The notes: generated from the letters alone by a model not told the origin. DNA of 64,000 nt from Fidelibacterota bacterium (GCA_947476625.1 CANJRA010000004.1:1-64000); one strand, 5' to 3'. Positions 55,609 to 64,000 are shown, counted from the stretch's first letter. Program-made: numbers and translations.

Positions 55609-56522
55609 TGCACTTCAGACTCAAGGCCTTCTTCAAAAGAGACTTTCGGAACATATCCGAGTTCACGTCGCGCATTTGATACATCAAAAGCATATTGAAT
55701 CTGCTGCTTATTAGAACTGGTATTTGAAGGCGAAAGATCGGTCCCGCAGATTTCTTGAATAAGTCGCAGGGTTTCCCCGATCGAAACCGACCGCCCACCT
55801 GTGATGTTAAACACGCCCTCTGATTTTCTTTCCATAGCCAAGAAAACGGCGTAGCCCGCGTCATCGACGTGCACAAACTCTCGCAGATCCGCGCCGTCGT
55901 TGACGAGAGACGACGGCTTTCGTTGCAAGCTGTTCTGAATAAAGGTGGGAATGGCTTTGGCATATGTATCGCCGGGGCCATAAATTTGCGGTAACCGAAG
56001 AACTGCAAGCGGCACTGCGTTTTGTCTGCAGTGAATATCCAGAAAATATTCGAGCGTAAGCTTGGCGGCACCATAAACGTTAAAAGGATCGGTTGGGTGA
56101 GCCTCGTTGATTGGTAATTTTACGGGTAGTCCATAGGTTTCGATGGTGCTTGCAAGCACAACGCCGCCAATGGCGAGGCCTATATGCTTCATAAGCCTAA
56201 AGAGGCCGCCCACTTGCGTTTCTATTTCTGCAGCAACATCTGATGTGATGGCATTGGATGTGTGCACTTTACTGGCTAGGTGCACCAAATACAGCGAACC
56301 CGGGGCGACAGCCGCTAGGTTTAAGGAGTCCGGTGCGGAAAAATCACACTGGTGAAAACGCCAGTCGCCGCGCCGCACCAACGCCACCATATCCGGATCG
56401 GTTGGCGCCTTCAGATCCAGCAGAATACCGCGCAGACCGCGCGCGGATAAGAACTTGGCGACATTCTGGCCTAGAAAGCCGCTTGCGCCGGTTAAAATAA
56501 CAGTGGGATTGGAAGGGTTCAC
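55584..56522 (-). CDS. NAD-dependent epimerase/dehydratase (extended SDR)
   Basis: A 312-residue extended SDR with TGASGFLGQNV near 10, VLASTIETYGLP near 117 and catalytic YGAAK near 142, then YGPGDTYAK and FNITGGRSVSIGE. I chose GTG 56522, with GAGG 7 bases upstream, over a TTG at 56570 that adds unrelated residues. It is first in the operon with the SDR at 54.7 kb. Base use is a little more AT-rich than the flanking genes. Confidence 0.83.
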   Translation of the reverse strand: MNPSNPTVILTGASGFLGQNVAKFLSARGLRGILLDLKAPTDPDMVALVRRGDWRFHQCDFSAPDSLNLAAVAPGSLYLVHLASKVHTSNAITSDVAAEIETQVGGLFRLMKHIGLAIGGVVLASTIETYGLPVKLPINEAHPTDPFNVYGAAKLTLEYFLDIHCRQNAVPLAVLRLPQIYGPGDTYAKAIPTFIQNSLQRKPSSLVNDGADLREFVHVDDAGYAVFLAMERKSEGVFNITGGRSVSIGETLRLIQEICGTDLSPSNTSSNKQQIQYAFDVSNARRELGYVPKVSFEEGLESEVQWFKERVT

Positions 56523-56799
56523 GCACGCCTCATCATGGTTAGCAGTCTCATGAGACTCAATAAAATGCAAGGCGCGAGGCCGGGGATTTCAATGATCCAC
56601 CCGTTTCATACTGAAGATTGAATCCGCCCGGCAGAATCACCTCATATGGCTTTTGATAACAAGCGAGGGTTCGATAACTGCTAAAATGCGCTTTCTCCAT
56701 AAGCAATAATTGTGCCATCAATGTCAGCTTGGGCGTCTCGGAAGCCTTGTCTAGGAAGGCCCGGCAATCTGAAAATTTCAGTCGAAAGGGTAAATTCGT

Positions 56800-57567
56800 A
56801 TGCAGCCTGGGTTCCGGAAAGTTGAAGGAGAAATCACCGCTCGACCTGCCGGCGCGGAAGATCGGCACACCGAATTAATGAAGACCGCTCACGAACTGAT
56901 GCCCCGATTTGGGACCAACTGGCATAGGCACGGACTGGTCACACTGAAAGTCGAAGCATTGGCGCGGGTTATTTACTATCACAATCTCTACAAGGAAATC
57001 ATCAACGTACCCGGCGTCATCTGCGAATTCGGCTTACAGTGGGGCGCAACACTGGCCGAACTCATCAATCTTCGCACCATCTACGAACCTTTTAATCAGA
57101 GCCGCACTATATATGGCTTCGATACGTTTGAGGGCTTCCCCACGGTCAGCGCCGAAGATGGCGGCTTTTCGAAGAAGGGCGATTATTCTTCTCAAGACAA
57201 TTATGAGACCACACTTGATCGCATTCTTGAGCTTCACGAATCGTTCGCGCCGAACGGACATATAAAAAAGTTCGGATTAATTAAGGGAGCCGCTTCCAAA
57301 ACGATAGACGACTGGCTGAAGCAGAATCCCCACGCCATTATTTCCATGGCGATATTCGACATGGATCTTTACGAACCCACCAAAGTCGTCCTGCAAAAAA
57401 TCCTGCCGCGTTTGACCAAAGGCTCTTTACTCGTCTTTGACGAACTCAACTGCGCTATGTTTCCCGGAGAAACGTCTACACTGAGCGAAGTGCTCGGGTT
57501 TAATAAACTTCGCCTTCGCAGAACGCCGCTTCAACCGTATTGCGCTTGGGCGGTTTACGAAGGTTGA
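56800..57567 (+). CDS. Class I SAM methyltransferase, TylF/CmcI-like
   Basis: A 255-residue methyltransferase. The SAM site reads GVICEFGLQWGATLAELI near 65, followed by FDTFEGFP near 107, and a metal-binding Asp pair is possible in IFDMDLYEPTK near 186. That combination is typical of TylF/CmcI-type enzymes that O-methylate sugars. ATG 56800 has AAGGG upstream. The 277 bases before it contain nothing else I can identify. Followed 52 bases later by a GT41-like gene. Confidence 0.78.
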   Translation: MQPGFRKVEGEITARPAGAEDRHTELMKTAHELMPRFGTNWHRHGLVTLKVEALARVIYYHNLYKEIINVPGVICEFGLQWGATLAELINLRTIYEPFNQSRTIYGFDTFEGFPTVSAEDGGFSKKGDYSSQDNYETTLDRILELHESFAPNGHIKKFGLIKGAASKTIDDWLKQNPHAIISMAIFDMDLYEPTKVVLQKILPRLTKGSLLVFDELNCAMFPGETSTLSEVLGFNKLRLRRTPLQPYCAWAVYEG

Positions 57568-57619
57568 TGGCAAAGCCTCTTGATAACAATCAAAAAAAAG
57601 TCTGGGCCTAAATAAAATA

Positions 57620-59071
57620 ATGCAACCACTTTCTTATTATAACGAGTTGTTCACCGAATTCAGTGCATTTCAGAAAGGTGGAAATGTCGACTTAAATAAA
57701 GTTACGGCAATCGGGAAACGCTTAAAACTCGAAGGATTCAAGGCCGAGAGCGACTTCTGCTTTGAGATTTGCATTAAGGCCATCGAAAATTTCGCAGCCG
57801 CCGGCGCCGTCAACAATTGCCTGGCGATGGAAGGCATGATTTATGCCAGCTTCGTCAAGACGACGGAATCCGAAGAGCATTATTTCAGCGCCTTCAATCG
57901 ATGGAGCGGCCTGCTGCAGAATCTGGGGCGGAAACAGGCACGCCCATTCACCACAAAACGCAATCCCAAAAGTGTCTGTTTTATTCTAACGAACGGCGTA
58001 GTGCTGGGACACACTGAAGTGATGTTGGAAACCATCGACGGATGGAGGGCGCTCGGCTTTGATCATACGGTTTACGTTGCCGCGCTTAGTGCTCAGTGCG
58101 AACCCAAACTAAAGGCAATGCTAGATGCCCGCGGCGTGAAGCTGGTGATCTCGGGACAACTGGGCGGCACGCAGAGCCAAGCGCTGCTGCGGCTTCGCGA
58201 TCAGCTTGAAGAGTTGTCCGTTCAAACCGTTGTGTGGATGTCGGTTGCGACGATGGCTAGCTTCGCGCTGTCCATGAGACTTGCTCCCCGCCAAATTTTC
58301 TGGTCGCTGAAGCTGCACCCGGTTTTTATTCCAGAAGTGGATGTGCACATTTGTGCGGGCCACGAGACGGAAGATGTCAGGGTTTTTAATGGTCACACAT
58401 GGGTGGTATCGCCATTTCCACTGACAATCGCTTGTCGGCCGAACGACGCGCAGAGCATTGCCGCGTTCAAAAAAAGATTTCCCAGCGACGCCATTCTCGT
58501 GGGCTCGTTAGCCCGTGAAGAAAAATTGTGCTCAACGCCGTTTTTATCTGCTGTCTGCAATATCCTTATTTCCAATCCTCGCGCGCATTACCTCTGGACC
58601 GGCCGCGGACAGCCACCGGAAGTACTGAGCGCCTTCGCCAATTCTGGGGTGGCAGAGAGGTGCCACTTTATTGGTTGGGTGGATACGAACCTGATTGCTG
58701 AAGCACTTGATGTCTTCCTGGAGACTTTTCCGTTTGGCTGCGGAATCACGGGATACCAAGCGATGGGGCACGGCACCCCCGTCCTCTCGATACGCGCGCC
58801 CGATACTTTATATGGATCTTTACTGCGCAGCGCCGTTGAAAAGTCGGGCCATGCCCCATGCCGGCAGGAATTGGAGAAAATTGATATATTGACCGCAGAA
58901 AATATGCCTCACTATGTCGAGTTGGGACAAAAATTGATCGCTGATCTGTCGTTTAGAAGTGAGATTTCAGAGAGAGAAAAAGAATATTTTTCCCGGGAAA
59001 AGTTGGCGCTACCGCGCTATGCCGCACGCCTATGGCGGAACATGACGGGCCGAGTTATATCAGACCCTTGA
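57620..59071 (+). CDS. Glycosyltransferase with OGT/SPY-like (GT41-type) C-terminal domain
   Basis: A 483-residue GT-B protein. Residues 1-115 are an unassigned helical region, not TPRs. The N-terminal Rossmann part holds GHTEVMLETIDGWRALGF near 133. The donor half has VGSLAREEKL near 294, RCHFIGWVDTNLIAEALDVFLETFPFG and GYQAMGHGTPVLS near 380, matching OGT/SPINDLY catalytic motifs (nucleotide-binding loop before a G-T-P). ATG 57620 lacks a strong ribosome site. It may glycosylate a protein or glycan; the acceptor is unknown. Its stop lies two bases before a palindromic IS-end-like element. Confidence 0.72.
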   Translation: MQPLSYYNELFTEFSAFQKGGNVDLNKVTAIGKRLKLEGFKAESDFCFEICIKAIENFAAAGAVNNCLAMEGMIYASFVKTTESEEHYFSAFNRWSGLLQNLGRKQARPFTTKRNPKSVCFILTNGVVLGHTEVMLETIDGWRALGFDHTVYVAALSAQCEPKLKAMLDARGVKLVISGQLGGTQSQALLRLRDQLEELSVQTVVWMSVATMASFALSMRLAPRQIFWSLKLHPVFIPEVDVHICAGHETEDVRVFNGHTWVVSPFPLTIACRPNDAQSIAAFKKRFPSDAILVGSLAREEKLCSTPFLSAVCNILISNPRAHYLWTGRGQPPEVLSAFANSGVAERCHFIGWVDTNLIAEALDVFLETFPFGCGITGYQAMGHGTPVLSIRAPDTLYGSLLRSAVEKSGHAPCRQELEKIDILTAENMPHYVELGQKLIADLSFRSEISEREKEYFSREKLALPRYAARLWRNMTGRVISDP

Positions 59072-59072
59072 C

Positions 59073-59136
59073 TGATCTGCCCCCTTCCGAGTGGTCCATC
59101 GACTATTTTAGTCTGGACCCTGAAGGGGGCCGATCA
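59073..59136. repeat. 64-bp imperfect palindrome resembling paired IS3-type termini (miniature element)
   Basis: The left arm starts TGATCTGCCCCCTTC and the right arm, read on the other strand, starts TGATCGGCCCCCTTC; both then reach GGTCCA. Between them GACTATTTTAGTC is itself palindromic. The TGATC tips followed by a C-run are typical of IS3-type terminal repeats, so this looks like a solo pair of ends or a MITE. It begins two bases after a stop codon. No clear target duplication is seen. Confidence 0.65.
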
Positions 59137-59359
59137 CGATCACTGATACCTCTCTGTCACACCGTGACAGCGAACGTGCCTATCCAAATCAATATTCTTC
59201 GTCATATGAAATCCAAACGTATGATTTGCGACACGGGATCACAGAATCTTAATATTCCTGGACACTCGATTTCGCTACAAACCCTAACTCCGCTTAGAGC
59301 AATGCGCCAGTCTCTCACATAATTCGTGGCTCGAAACACCTGGGGCCGGTCACTCACCC

Positions 59360-60745
59360 CTAGGCCGGACGAGCCAAACGCTCAAAGAACCGCATCCATT
59401 CACCCGCGGTTCGAGCAGCGCCGCCAAGCGGCGACTCTAATAGGCGTCTGCGAATCTTCCGCCTCGTTTCGAGGTCGGACAATTTGCTTGAGTCGGCCAA
59501 AAGTCTATCAATCATCTCATGGTAGCCCTGAAGGGACGGGGCCACCCATTCCGTCAACCCCAATTCCTCTAAGGCGAGAGTGGCAATAAAGGTATTAGAT
59601 AACTCGTTACAGACAACATATGGACAGCCCATGAGTAGGGAGTCCATGCACGATATCCCGCCCTGTTCCGGCATCGCGCCCAAGTTGATGGTCACCTCGT
59701 TCAGCACCGAGAGGTAATTCTCCGTAGGCATTCTGGGAATAAAACGCACCCTGTCCGGGCAAACGCCGAATCCAGCAAATACCCTCTGAACTATGGCCTC
59801 GGATTTGGGATTGGATTGAATGAATGCGAACCACAACTGGGAGTTCGCGTGGCGTTGCAGAATCGCCGCCCATTCGCACACTACCGGCATACTTAGCTTC
59901 GCTGTGCGGCAAAACGCGCCGAAAATTACTGGTCCGCCGTGGGTGGCGACACGCCTTATTTCCGGATACTGCCGAACTTCGCTGGACTCCGGTATGAACA
60001 TCAGCGGACCACCAACTGAGTCAATTGGCCTAACCAGAAAACGCCTGAATTTGGAGAACGCCTTGGTAGCAAGCTGCGAATAGAAATAATTCACCCCTAA
60101 CCGCGGCGCTCCGTTTGGATCTACCGAAAAATATGGTGGCGCTAGACTCTTCGTTAGTTGGACGTAATTTCCATTTAAATCGACAATGAGTGATGGGCCG
60201 ACTTTACCTAGAATTTGATTAAAATCCTCCGGCGAACTGAAGTTTTCGCATCGAAAATATTTCGTGTACTTTTCTGAGAACCCGTTATCGGACAGCAAGA
60301 AAAAATCAAGGGAACTGGATAATTCTTTTAGTACCCCAAAAAAGAACTCTTGTGATGAAACGTAGTTCCCGAACTTAGAACTTAAAAATAAAACCTTTAA
60401 GGGACTTAAGTTAAGGACATCATCATTTTTAAAGCCATTCTCTTCGCTGAAAATTCCGCGGCGATCCAACAAAGAAAAAAGTGCCGAAGTGTCATGCAGG
60501 GTAAATAAGAAGCGTTCCAGTAATCGACCATTGACAATGGCAGCCCTGTCTCTCAACTCAGCAAACACAGCGGCCTCAAGCGGCTTGTTTACCCACGACA
60601 ACTCCTGCGGCAAAGCTATCAATTCAGAGGCAAGCGCCTCTAAAGCGGCGACATCGAGCTTCGAAACGTCTCGCGAAGCCGCTGCAAGTTGCTCCGCTTC
60701 AGAGATTGAAAGTTCGGAGATATTTTGCGTTCCGGCTCTAATCAT
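59360..60745 (-). CDS. Glycosyltransferase with OGT-like (GT41-type) catalytic domain and novel N-terminal region
   Basis: A 461-residue protein. Residues 1-120 are a helical, Ala/Glu/Leu-rich region with no TPR signature. From about 125 a GT-B fold: FGAFCRTAKLSMPVVCEWAAIL near 273, then DRVRFIPRMPTENYLSVLNEVTINLGAMPEQGGISCMDSLLMGCPYVV (about 321-370), which reproduces the OGT/SPINDLY catalytic region. ATG at 60745. Its base composition is clearly more AT-rich than the flanking genes, suggesting recent acquisition. Acceptor and donor unknown. Confidence 0.72.
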   Translation of the reverse strand: MIRAGTQNISELSISEAEQLAAASRDVSKLDVAALEALASELIALPQELSWVNKPLEAAVFAELRDRAAIVNGRLLERFLFTLHDTSALFSLLDRRGIFSEENGFKNDDVLNLSPLKVLFLSSKFGNYVSSQEFFFGVLKELSSSLDFFLLSDNGFSEKYTKYFRCENFSSPEDFNQILGKVGPSLIVDLNGNYVQLTKSLAPPYFSVDPNGAPRLGVNYFYSQLATKAFSKFRRFLVRPIDSVGGPLMFIPESSEVRQYPEIRRVATHGGPVIFGAFCRTAKLSMPVVCEWAAILQRHANSQLWFAFIQSNPKSEAIVQRVFAGFGVCPDRVRFIPRMPTENYLSVLNEVTINLGAMPEQGGISCMDSLLMGCPYVVCNELSNTFIATLALEELGLTEWVAPSLQGYHEMIDRLLADSSKLSDLETRRKIRRRLLESPLGGAARTAGEWMRFFERLARPA

Positions 60746-61198
60746 AAATCCATTGACCTGCGCTGTTCCTTCAGGCCGTCTTTAACAGACACGGCCTGTT
60801 TCATCGGACCAATTCTAACGTGAGAATTTAGCCCTATGTTCCTAATGTTGCTCCATCAGGAAAGGTTATGCAACGGGCTGGAGCGTTTAGTTGCCTAGTC
60901 TAACCTGGCCTATTTATCGTCCCATGTTTGCCGCCAAGATGCGCAAACAAGACCCGATCTCTGGGAGTGCGAAGAAGCCGATCCACGACTTCGGCGCGCT
61001 ACGCGACGCCAACGTGACCGAAGAGAAATCCGCATTGTGCTGTCAGGCTGCGCGGCGAGCACTCAATCTCTGGGAACCCAGCTGCGCTTCTTGCGCGTCC
61101 CCAAACTGGTCGCTCCGCGCCATCGCCACACCACCGTTTTGACGGCGTTATCCTTGCCCCGCTCTTGACGGCATGACGCTCACGGAGTACCAAAGACT
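60746..61198. other. Non-coding stretch before the SAM-II riboswitch
   Basis: No convincing gene is visible on either strand. A short hairpin (AGGCCGT at 60773-60779 with ACGGCCT at 60791-60797) lies upstream of the glycosyltransferase gene, without a good T tract. The promoter for the riboswitch-metZ transcript should be in the right half, but I do not see a clear consensus. Confidence 0.5.
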
Positions 61199-61252
61199 TC
61201 GTGGCGATTTGAGACCGGATTGCGGCCACGTTAAAAACCGCTAAAAAGGTCG
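61199..61252 (+). promoter_or_regulatory. SAM-II riboswitch aptamer
   Basis: The sequence follows the SAM-II (metA motif) consensus. Stem P1 is CGTGGC (61200-61205) with GCCACG (61225-61230). The loop carries GATTT and CCGGATTGCGG, and the 3' part is AAACCGCTAAAAAGG. The pseudoknot can form between GCGG (61222-61225) and CCGC (61238-61241). SAM-II is an alphaproteobacterial class that shuts off methionine genes when SAM is high. It lies 72 bases before metZ. Confidence 0.95.
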
Positions 61253-61260
61253 AGGGCGCT

Positions 61261-61296
61261 AGCCCCCGTGCCGTATCCGGTCGGGGGCTTTTTTAT
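61261..61296 (+). terminator. Intrinsic terminator/attenuator between the SAM-II aptamer and metZ
   Basis: AGCCCCCG (61261-61268) pairs perfectly with CGGGGGCT (61282-61289) around a 13-base loop, followed by a run of six Ts. Just upstream GGGCGCTAGCCC is a self-complementary alternative that shares the left arm, so SAM binding could choose between antiterminator and terminator. Many SAM-II elements act on translation instead; here the hairpin suggests transcriptional control. Confidence 0.85.
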
Positions 61297-61323
61297 TGCC
61301 CGAACAGGACCGAGGACGATCCC

Positions 61324-62517
61324 ATGACGACCGATTATGCAGACCAACGCCGCTGGAGCCTTGAGACGCAAATGGTGCGCGGCGCTACCGAGCGCAGCCA
61401 ATTCGACGAAACCAGCGAAGCGATTTTTCTCAGCTCCGGCTACGTTTACAAAACCGCCGAAGAAGCCGAGAAAGCGTTTAAGAACGAAATCGAACGCTAC
61501 GTTTATACGCGCTTTCGCAATCCTACCGTTTCCATGTTCGAGAAGCGCCTGGCACTCATCGAAGGCGCGGAGGAATGCCGTGCGATGTCGAGCGGCATGG
61601 CGGCCGTATTCGCGGCGCTGGCCTGTCAGCTGAATGCCGGCGACCGGCTTGTGGCAGGGCGCGCGCTTTTTGGCTCGTGCCAATACATCTGCGCCGAACT
61701 TCTGCCGCGTTTCGGAATTAAGACGGATTTTGTCGATGGCTCCGATTTGAAGCAGTGGGAGGCTGCATTGTCGAAACCGGCAAAGGCCGTATTTCTAGAA
61801 TCGCCTTCTAACCCCGGCCTCGAGATGATCGACCTGAAAGCGGTTTGCGACCTTGCGCACAAGGCCGGCGCGACCGTGGTCGTCGACAACGTCTTCGCAA
61901 CACCGATCCTGCAAAAACCGTTCAAGTTCGGTGCCGACGTCGTGGCGTATTCAGCGACCAAGCATATCGATGGCCAGGGCCGCTGCCTGGGCGGTGCGGT
62001 GCTGGCCTCGAAGGAATTCGTGATGGATAAGTTGACGCCGTTTATGCGCCACACAGGGCCCAGCCTTTCGCCATTCAATGCGTGGGTTCTATTGAAGGGT
62101 TTGGAGACGCTGGAACTGCGCGTGAATCGTCATTGCGACAACGCGTTGACGATCGCACAAGTCATGGAAAAACAGAAGGGCATCACGCGTCTACTTTATC
62201 CGTGGTTACCGAGTCATCCGCAGCATGCGCTCGCAAAGTCGCAGATGACGGCGGGCGGTTCAGTGATTTCCTTTGAATTAGCCGGCGGCAAGGAAGCCGC
62301 TTTCCGTTTCTTGAATGCGCTGAAGATCGTCGATATTTCCAACAACCTCGGCGATGCCAAAAGCTTGGCGTGCCATCCGGCCACCACCACGCACCAGCGG
62401 CTTTCGCCCGAGGACCGCGTGCACGTGGGTATTACCGATGGCTTTATACGCCTATCAATCGGTCTGGAAAATATCGACGATTTAATTGCAGATATTACGC
62501 AGGCCCTTCACGCTTAG
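61324..62517 (+). CDS. metZ: O-succinylhomoserine sulfhydrylase MetZ
   Basis: A 397-residue PLP enzyme of the Cys/Met metabolism family that makes homocysteine directly from O-succinylhomoserine and sulfide. Visible are the N-terminal VRGATERSQFDETSEAIFLSSGY, YTRFRNPT near 61, SSGMAAVFAAL, and the PLP lysine in YSATKHIDGQGR near 212. ATG 61324 sits just after the attenuator. It is controlled by the SAM-II riboswitch, so methionine synthesis falls when SAM is plentiful, which also matters for the many SAM-dependent methyltransferases in this window. Confidence 0.93.
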   Translation: MTTDYADQRRWSLETQMVRGATERSQFDETSEAIFLSSGYVYKTAEEAEKAFKNEIERYVYTRFRNPTVSMFEKRLALIEGAEECRAMSSGMAAVFAALACQLNAGDRLVAGRALFGSCQYICAELLPRFGIKTDFVDGSDLKQWEAALSKPAKAVFLESPSNPGLEMIDLKAVCDLAHKAGATVVVDNVFATPILQKPFKFGADVVAYSATKHIDGQGRCLGGAVLASKEFVMDKLTPFMRHTGPSLSPFNAWVLLKGLETLELRVNRHCDNALTIAQVMEKQKGITRLLYPWLPSHPQHALAKSQMTAGGSVISFELAGGKEAAFRFLNALKIVDISNNLGDAKSLACHPATTTHQRLSPEDRVHVGITDGFIRLSIGLENIDDLIADITQALHA

Positions 62518-62603
62518 GTGGCGATTTGACCGCGCGTCATACGCGCACTAAGTAATAGGCGCTGACCGACTGGATGCCGTAACCAAGGGACTGCGAGAAG
62601 CAC

Positions 62604-63785
62604 ATGACTCCATCCGAAAAATCCGTAGCAAAGCCATTTCTGGATTTTTACACCACGCATAATATCATCCCGACTCATCAGGACATTTCTGACATTGAGA
62701 GCCATGTCTTCCGCAGGAACTATCTGTACAGAACGCTGGGCTTACCCCCCTCCTTGCTCAAGAACAAACGGGCATTAGAATTTGGTCCGGGTACGGGCGA
62801 CAATGCCATTGCAACCAGCATGTACGGTCTGGATACGTATGATTTTGTCGACGGCAACCCCTCTAGCGTCCGCGAACTTCGCAGAAAACTAGACCTCGGA
62901 TTAATCAAAGCGAATACAACCAAGGTCGCGGAAACGAACGTCTATGATTACCGCGACCAGGTAAAGTACGACCTCGTTATTGCCGAGGGAATCATTCCTG
63001 GTCAGGACCGTCCCAAGGAGTTCCTTAATCACATAGCTTCCTTTTGCACATTAGGCGGCATCGCGGTTTTCACAACAACGTCCTACACATCGCTACTTGC
63101 CGAGATTTGTCGGAATGTTTTCCGACCTGCCATTGTCTCCGAGAAGAAATCGTTTGAACAACAGGTACAGATCGCATCCAATATCTTCAGAGATCATCTC
63201 TCGACGTTCAGCGTCTCAACGCGGTCGATTGAAGACTGGGTGACGGACAATATCCTCCACAATTGGCTGGTTTCTCATAGCCAAGTATTTTCCCTTGTGG
63301 ACGCTCTCGATACGTTCGGGGATCGATTTCAGTTTTACTCATCGTCCCCGCGCTTCTTGGTGGACTACAGGTGGTACAAATCCGTGCGGCGCGCGTCGCC
63401 GGATTTTAATGGTATCGTGCGAGAGCAATACCACAATTTTTCGGCGCTGCTCCTAGACTACCGAGTCAAACAGGAAACCATCCAACGCAGTCAAATTGAT
63501 AGGGAGTGGGCACTCAGGTTGGAAGAATTGTGCAAACAGGCCTTCGATATACATCTGATCATATGCCATGATCAAAATTTCAACAGCCTCATGAATTTTA
63601 TCGACACGCTGCACAGTATCTCGCACATACTGCCAGCCGAGATGGGCGAAACGAAGTCTGCCATTACCGATTACACGCATGGCATTCGTAAAATCGCCAG
63701 AGGCGAAATCGATCATCAATTTGGCGCGTTCCGGAGTTGGTGGGGCCGCGGACAACAATATGCAAGCTTTGTGCGTGAGGTGTGA
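62604..63785 (+). CDS. Class I SAM methyltransferase-like protein with large C-terminal region
   Basis: A 393-residue protein whose N-terminal 200 residues form a SAM-binding domain: ALEFGPGTGDNAIATSMYG near 57, FVDGNPSSVRELR near 82, and a strand VIAEGIIPG near 127. The remaining half is helical and not recognised. AT-richer than metZ. It lies between metZ and apaG, a pair commonly close together in related genomes, so it was probably inserted. Substrate unknown. Confidence 0.75.
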   Translation: MTPSEKSVAKPFLDFYTTHNIIPTHQDISDIESHVFRRNYLYRTLGLPPSLLKNKRALEFGPGTGDNAIATSMYGLDTYDFVDGNPSSVRELRRKLDLGLIKANTTKVAETNVYDYRDQVKYDLVIAEGIIPGQDRPKEFLNHIASFCTLGGIAVFTTTSYTSLLAEICRNVFRPAIVSEKKSFEQQVQIASNIFRDHLSTFSVSTRSIEDWVTDNILHNWLVSHSQVFSLVDALDTFGDRFQFYSSSPRFLVDYRWYKSVRRASPDFNGIVREQYHNFSALLLDYRVKQETIQRSQIDREWALRLEELCKQAFDIHLIICHDQNFNSLMNFIDTLHSISHILPAEMGETKSAITDYTHGIRKIARGEIDHQFGAFRSWWGRGQQYASFVREV

Positions 63786-63908
63786 TCTCGGCGCGAGTTG
63801 CACTGAAGGCCTTTTCAAAGTTTAGGTCTCGCTTATACGCTAGACAGCGGCAATGCTTTTACGCAAAAATCGCCGCTTCCCCGAAACCGATTTGAGCGTA
63901 TTTGGTTT

Positions 63909-64000
63909 ATGTACGAGAAAGTTACCCGTAATATCAGTGTCTCGGTGCGCCCGTTCTTTCTTGAGGAACAGTCGGAACCCGATGAGGACCACTTTGTCTG
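63909..64000 (+). CDS. apaG: ApaG (partial, N-terminal 30 residues)
   Basis: From ATG 63909 the frame reads MYEKVTRNISVSVRPFFLEE, the conserved N-terminus of ApaG, a small beta-sandwich protein linked to phosphate/cation stress. It runs off the right edge of the window. The 123 bases between the methyltransferase and this start hold no other gene. Confidence 0.85.
   Translation, partial: MYEKVTRNISVSVRPFFLEEQSEPDEDHFV

Noticed and set aside
56557-56868. 103-codon minus frame in front of the TylF-like gene
   Set aside because: Overlaps the start of a supported gene and the intergenic region; no motif or good ribosome site.
60773-60797. Hairpin AGGCCGT/ACGGCCT as a terminator
   Set aside because: Stem is short, the T tract is poor on both strands, and no gene ends at that point.
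60891-61142. 83-codon plus frame before the riboswitch
   Set aside because: Low-complexity translation with no start signal; lies in the leader region of metZ.
1-64000. CRISPR arrays, tRNA, rRNA genes and replication origin
   Set aside because: Looked for regularly spaced repeats, cloverleaf structures and rRNA-like sequence; none were seen by eye.

Overview
The window is chromosomal DNA of an alphaproteobacterium, species not identified. The evidence is a SAM-II riboswitch in front of metZ, the start of apaG further on, moderately high G+C, and many ATGA/GTGA start-stop overlaps. It is an accessory island for protein secretion and surface glycan synthesis, bounded on the left by the end of an IS3-type insertion sequence and on the right by methionine-pathway housekeeping genes.

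Layout. 1-150: IS3-family end with the first codons of orfA. 0.27-1.35 kb: GDT1/TMEM165-type cation transporter and a short prepilin peptidase. 1.35-4.4 kb (minus): epimerase, methyltransferase, and a collapsed chimera of transketolase N subunit, transketolase C subunit and a sugar epimerase. 4.5-38.1 kb: the core locus. It holds a type II secretion (T2SS) gene set in three blocks: gspE; gspF-G-H-I-J; gspK-L-M-C-D. Interleaved with these are eight genes that fuse TPR arrays to a GT9 (heptosyltransferase-like) domain, nine catalytic units in all. The core also has heptose-nucleotide genes (gmhB, a domain-swapped HldE-like protein, a sugar-1-phosphate nucleotidyltransferase; a GmhA-like isomerase lies just beyond) and a 499-residue Ser/Thr/Ala-rich exported protein with its own candidate promoter and a strong terminator. 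38.1-50.5 kb: nucleotide-sugar and glycan genes (SDR enzymes, FdtA-type cupin, DegT aminotransferase, split transketolase pair, HAD, sugar-kinase-like protein, methyltransferases). 50.5-60.7 kb: modifying enzymes (candidate 2OG-Fe oxygenase, GNAT, MBL-fold protein, more SDRs, two proteins with GT41/OGT-like domains), plus a decayed junction at 51.5-52.6 kb and a 64-bp palindromic IS-end-like element. 60.7-64 kb: SAM-II riboswitch, attenuator, metZ, a methyltransferase, and the first 30 codons of apaG.

How it may work together (inference). The T2SS would export the abundant Ser/Thr-rich protein, or assemble it on the surface. The TPR-GT9 enzymes would glycosylate it, or the pseudopilins, in the cytoplasm, probably from NDP-heptose made by the neighbouring heptose genes. 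The 38-60 kb region would supply and decorate further unusual sugars (3-amino-3,6-dideoxy, C- or O-methylated, acetylated). The placement of TPR-GT9 genes at the ends of T2SS operons, and their repeated duplication, are the features that most suggest an undescribed secretion-coupled protein glycosylation system.
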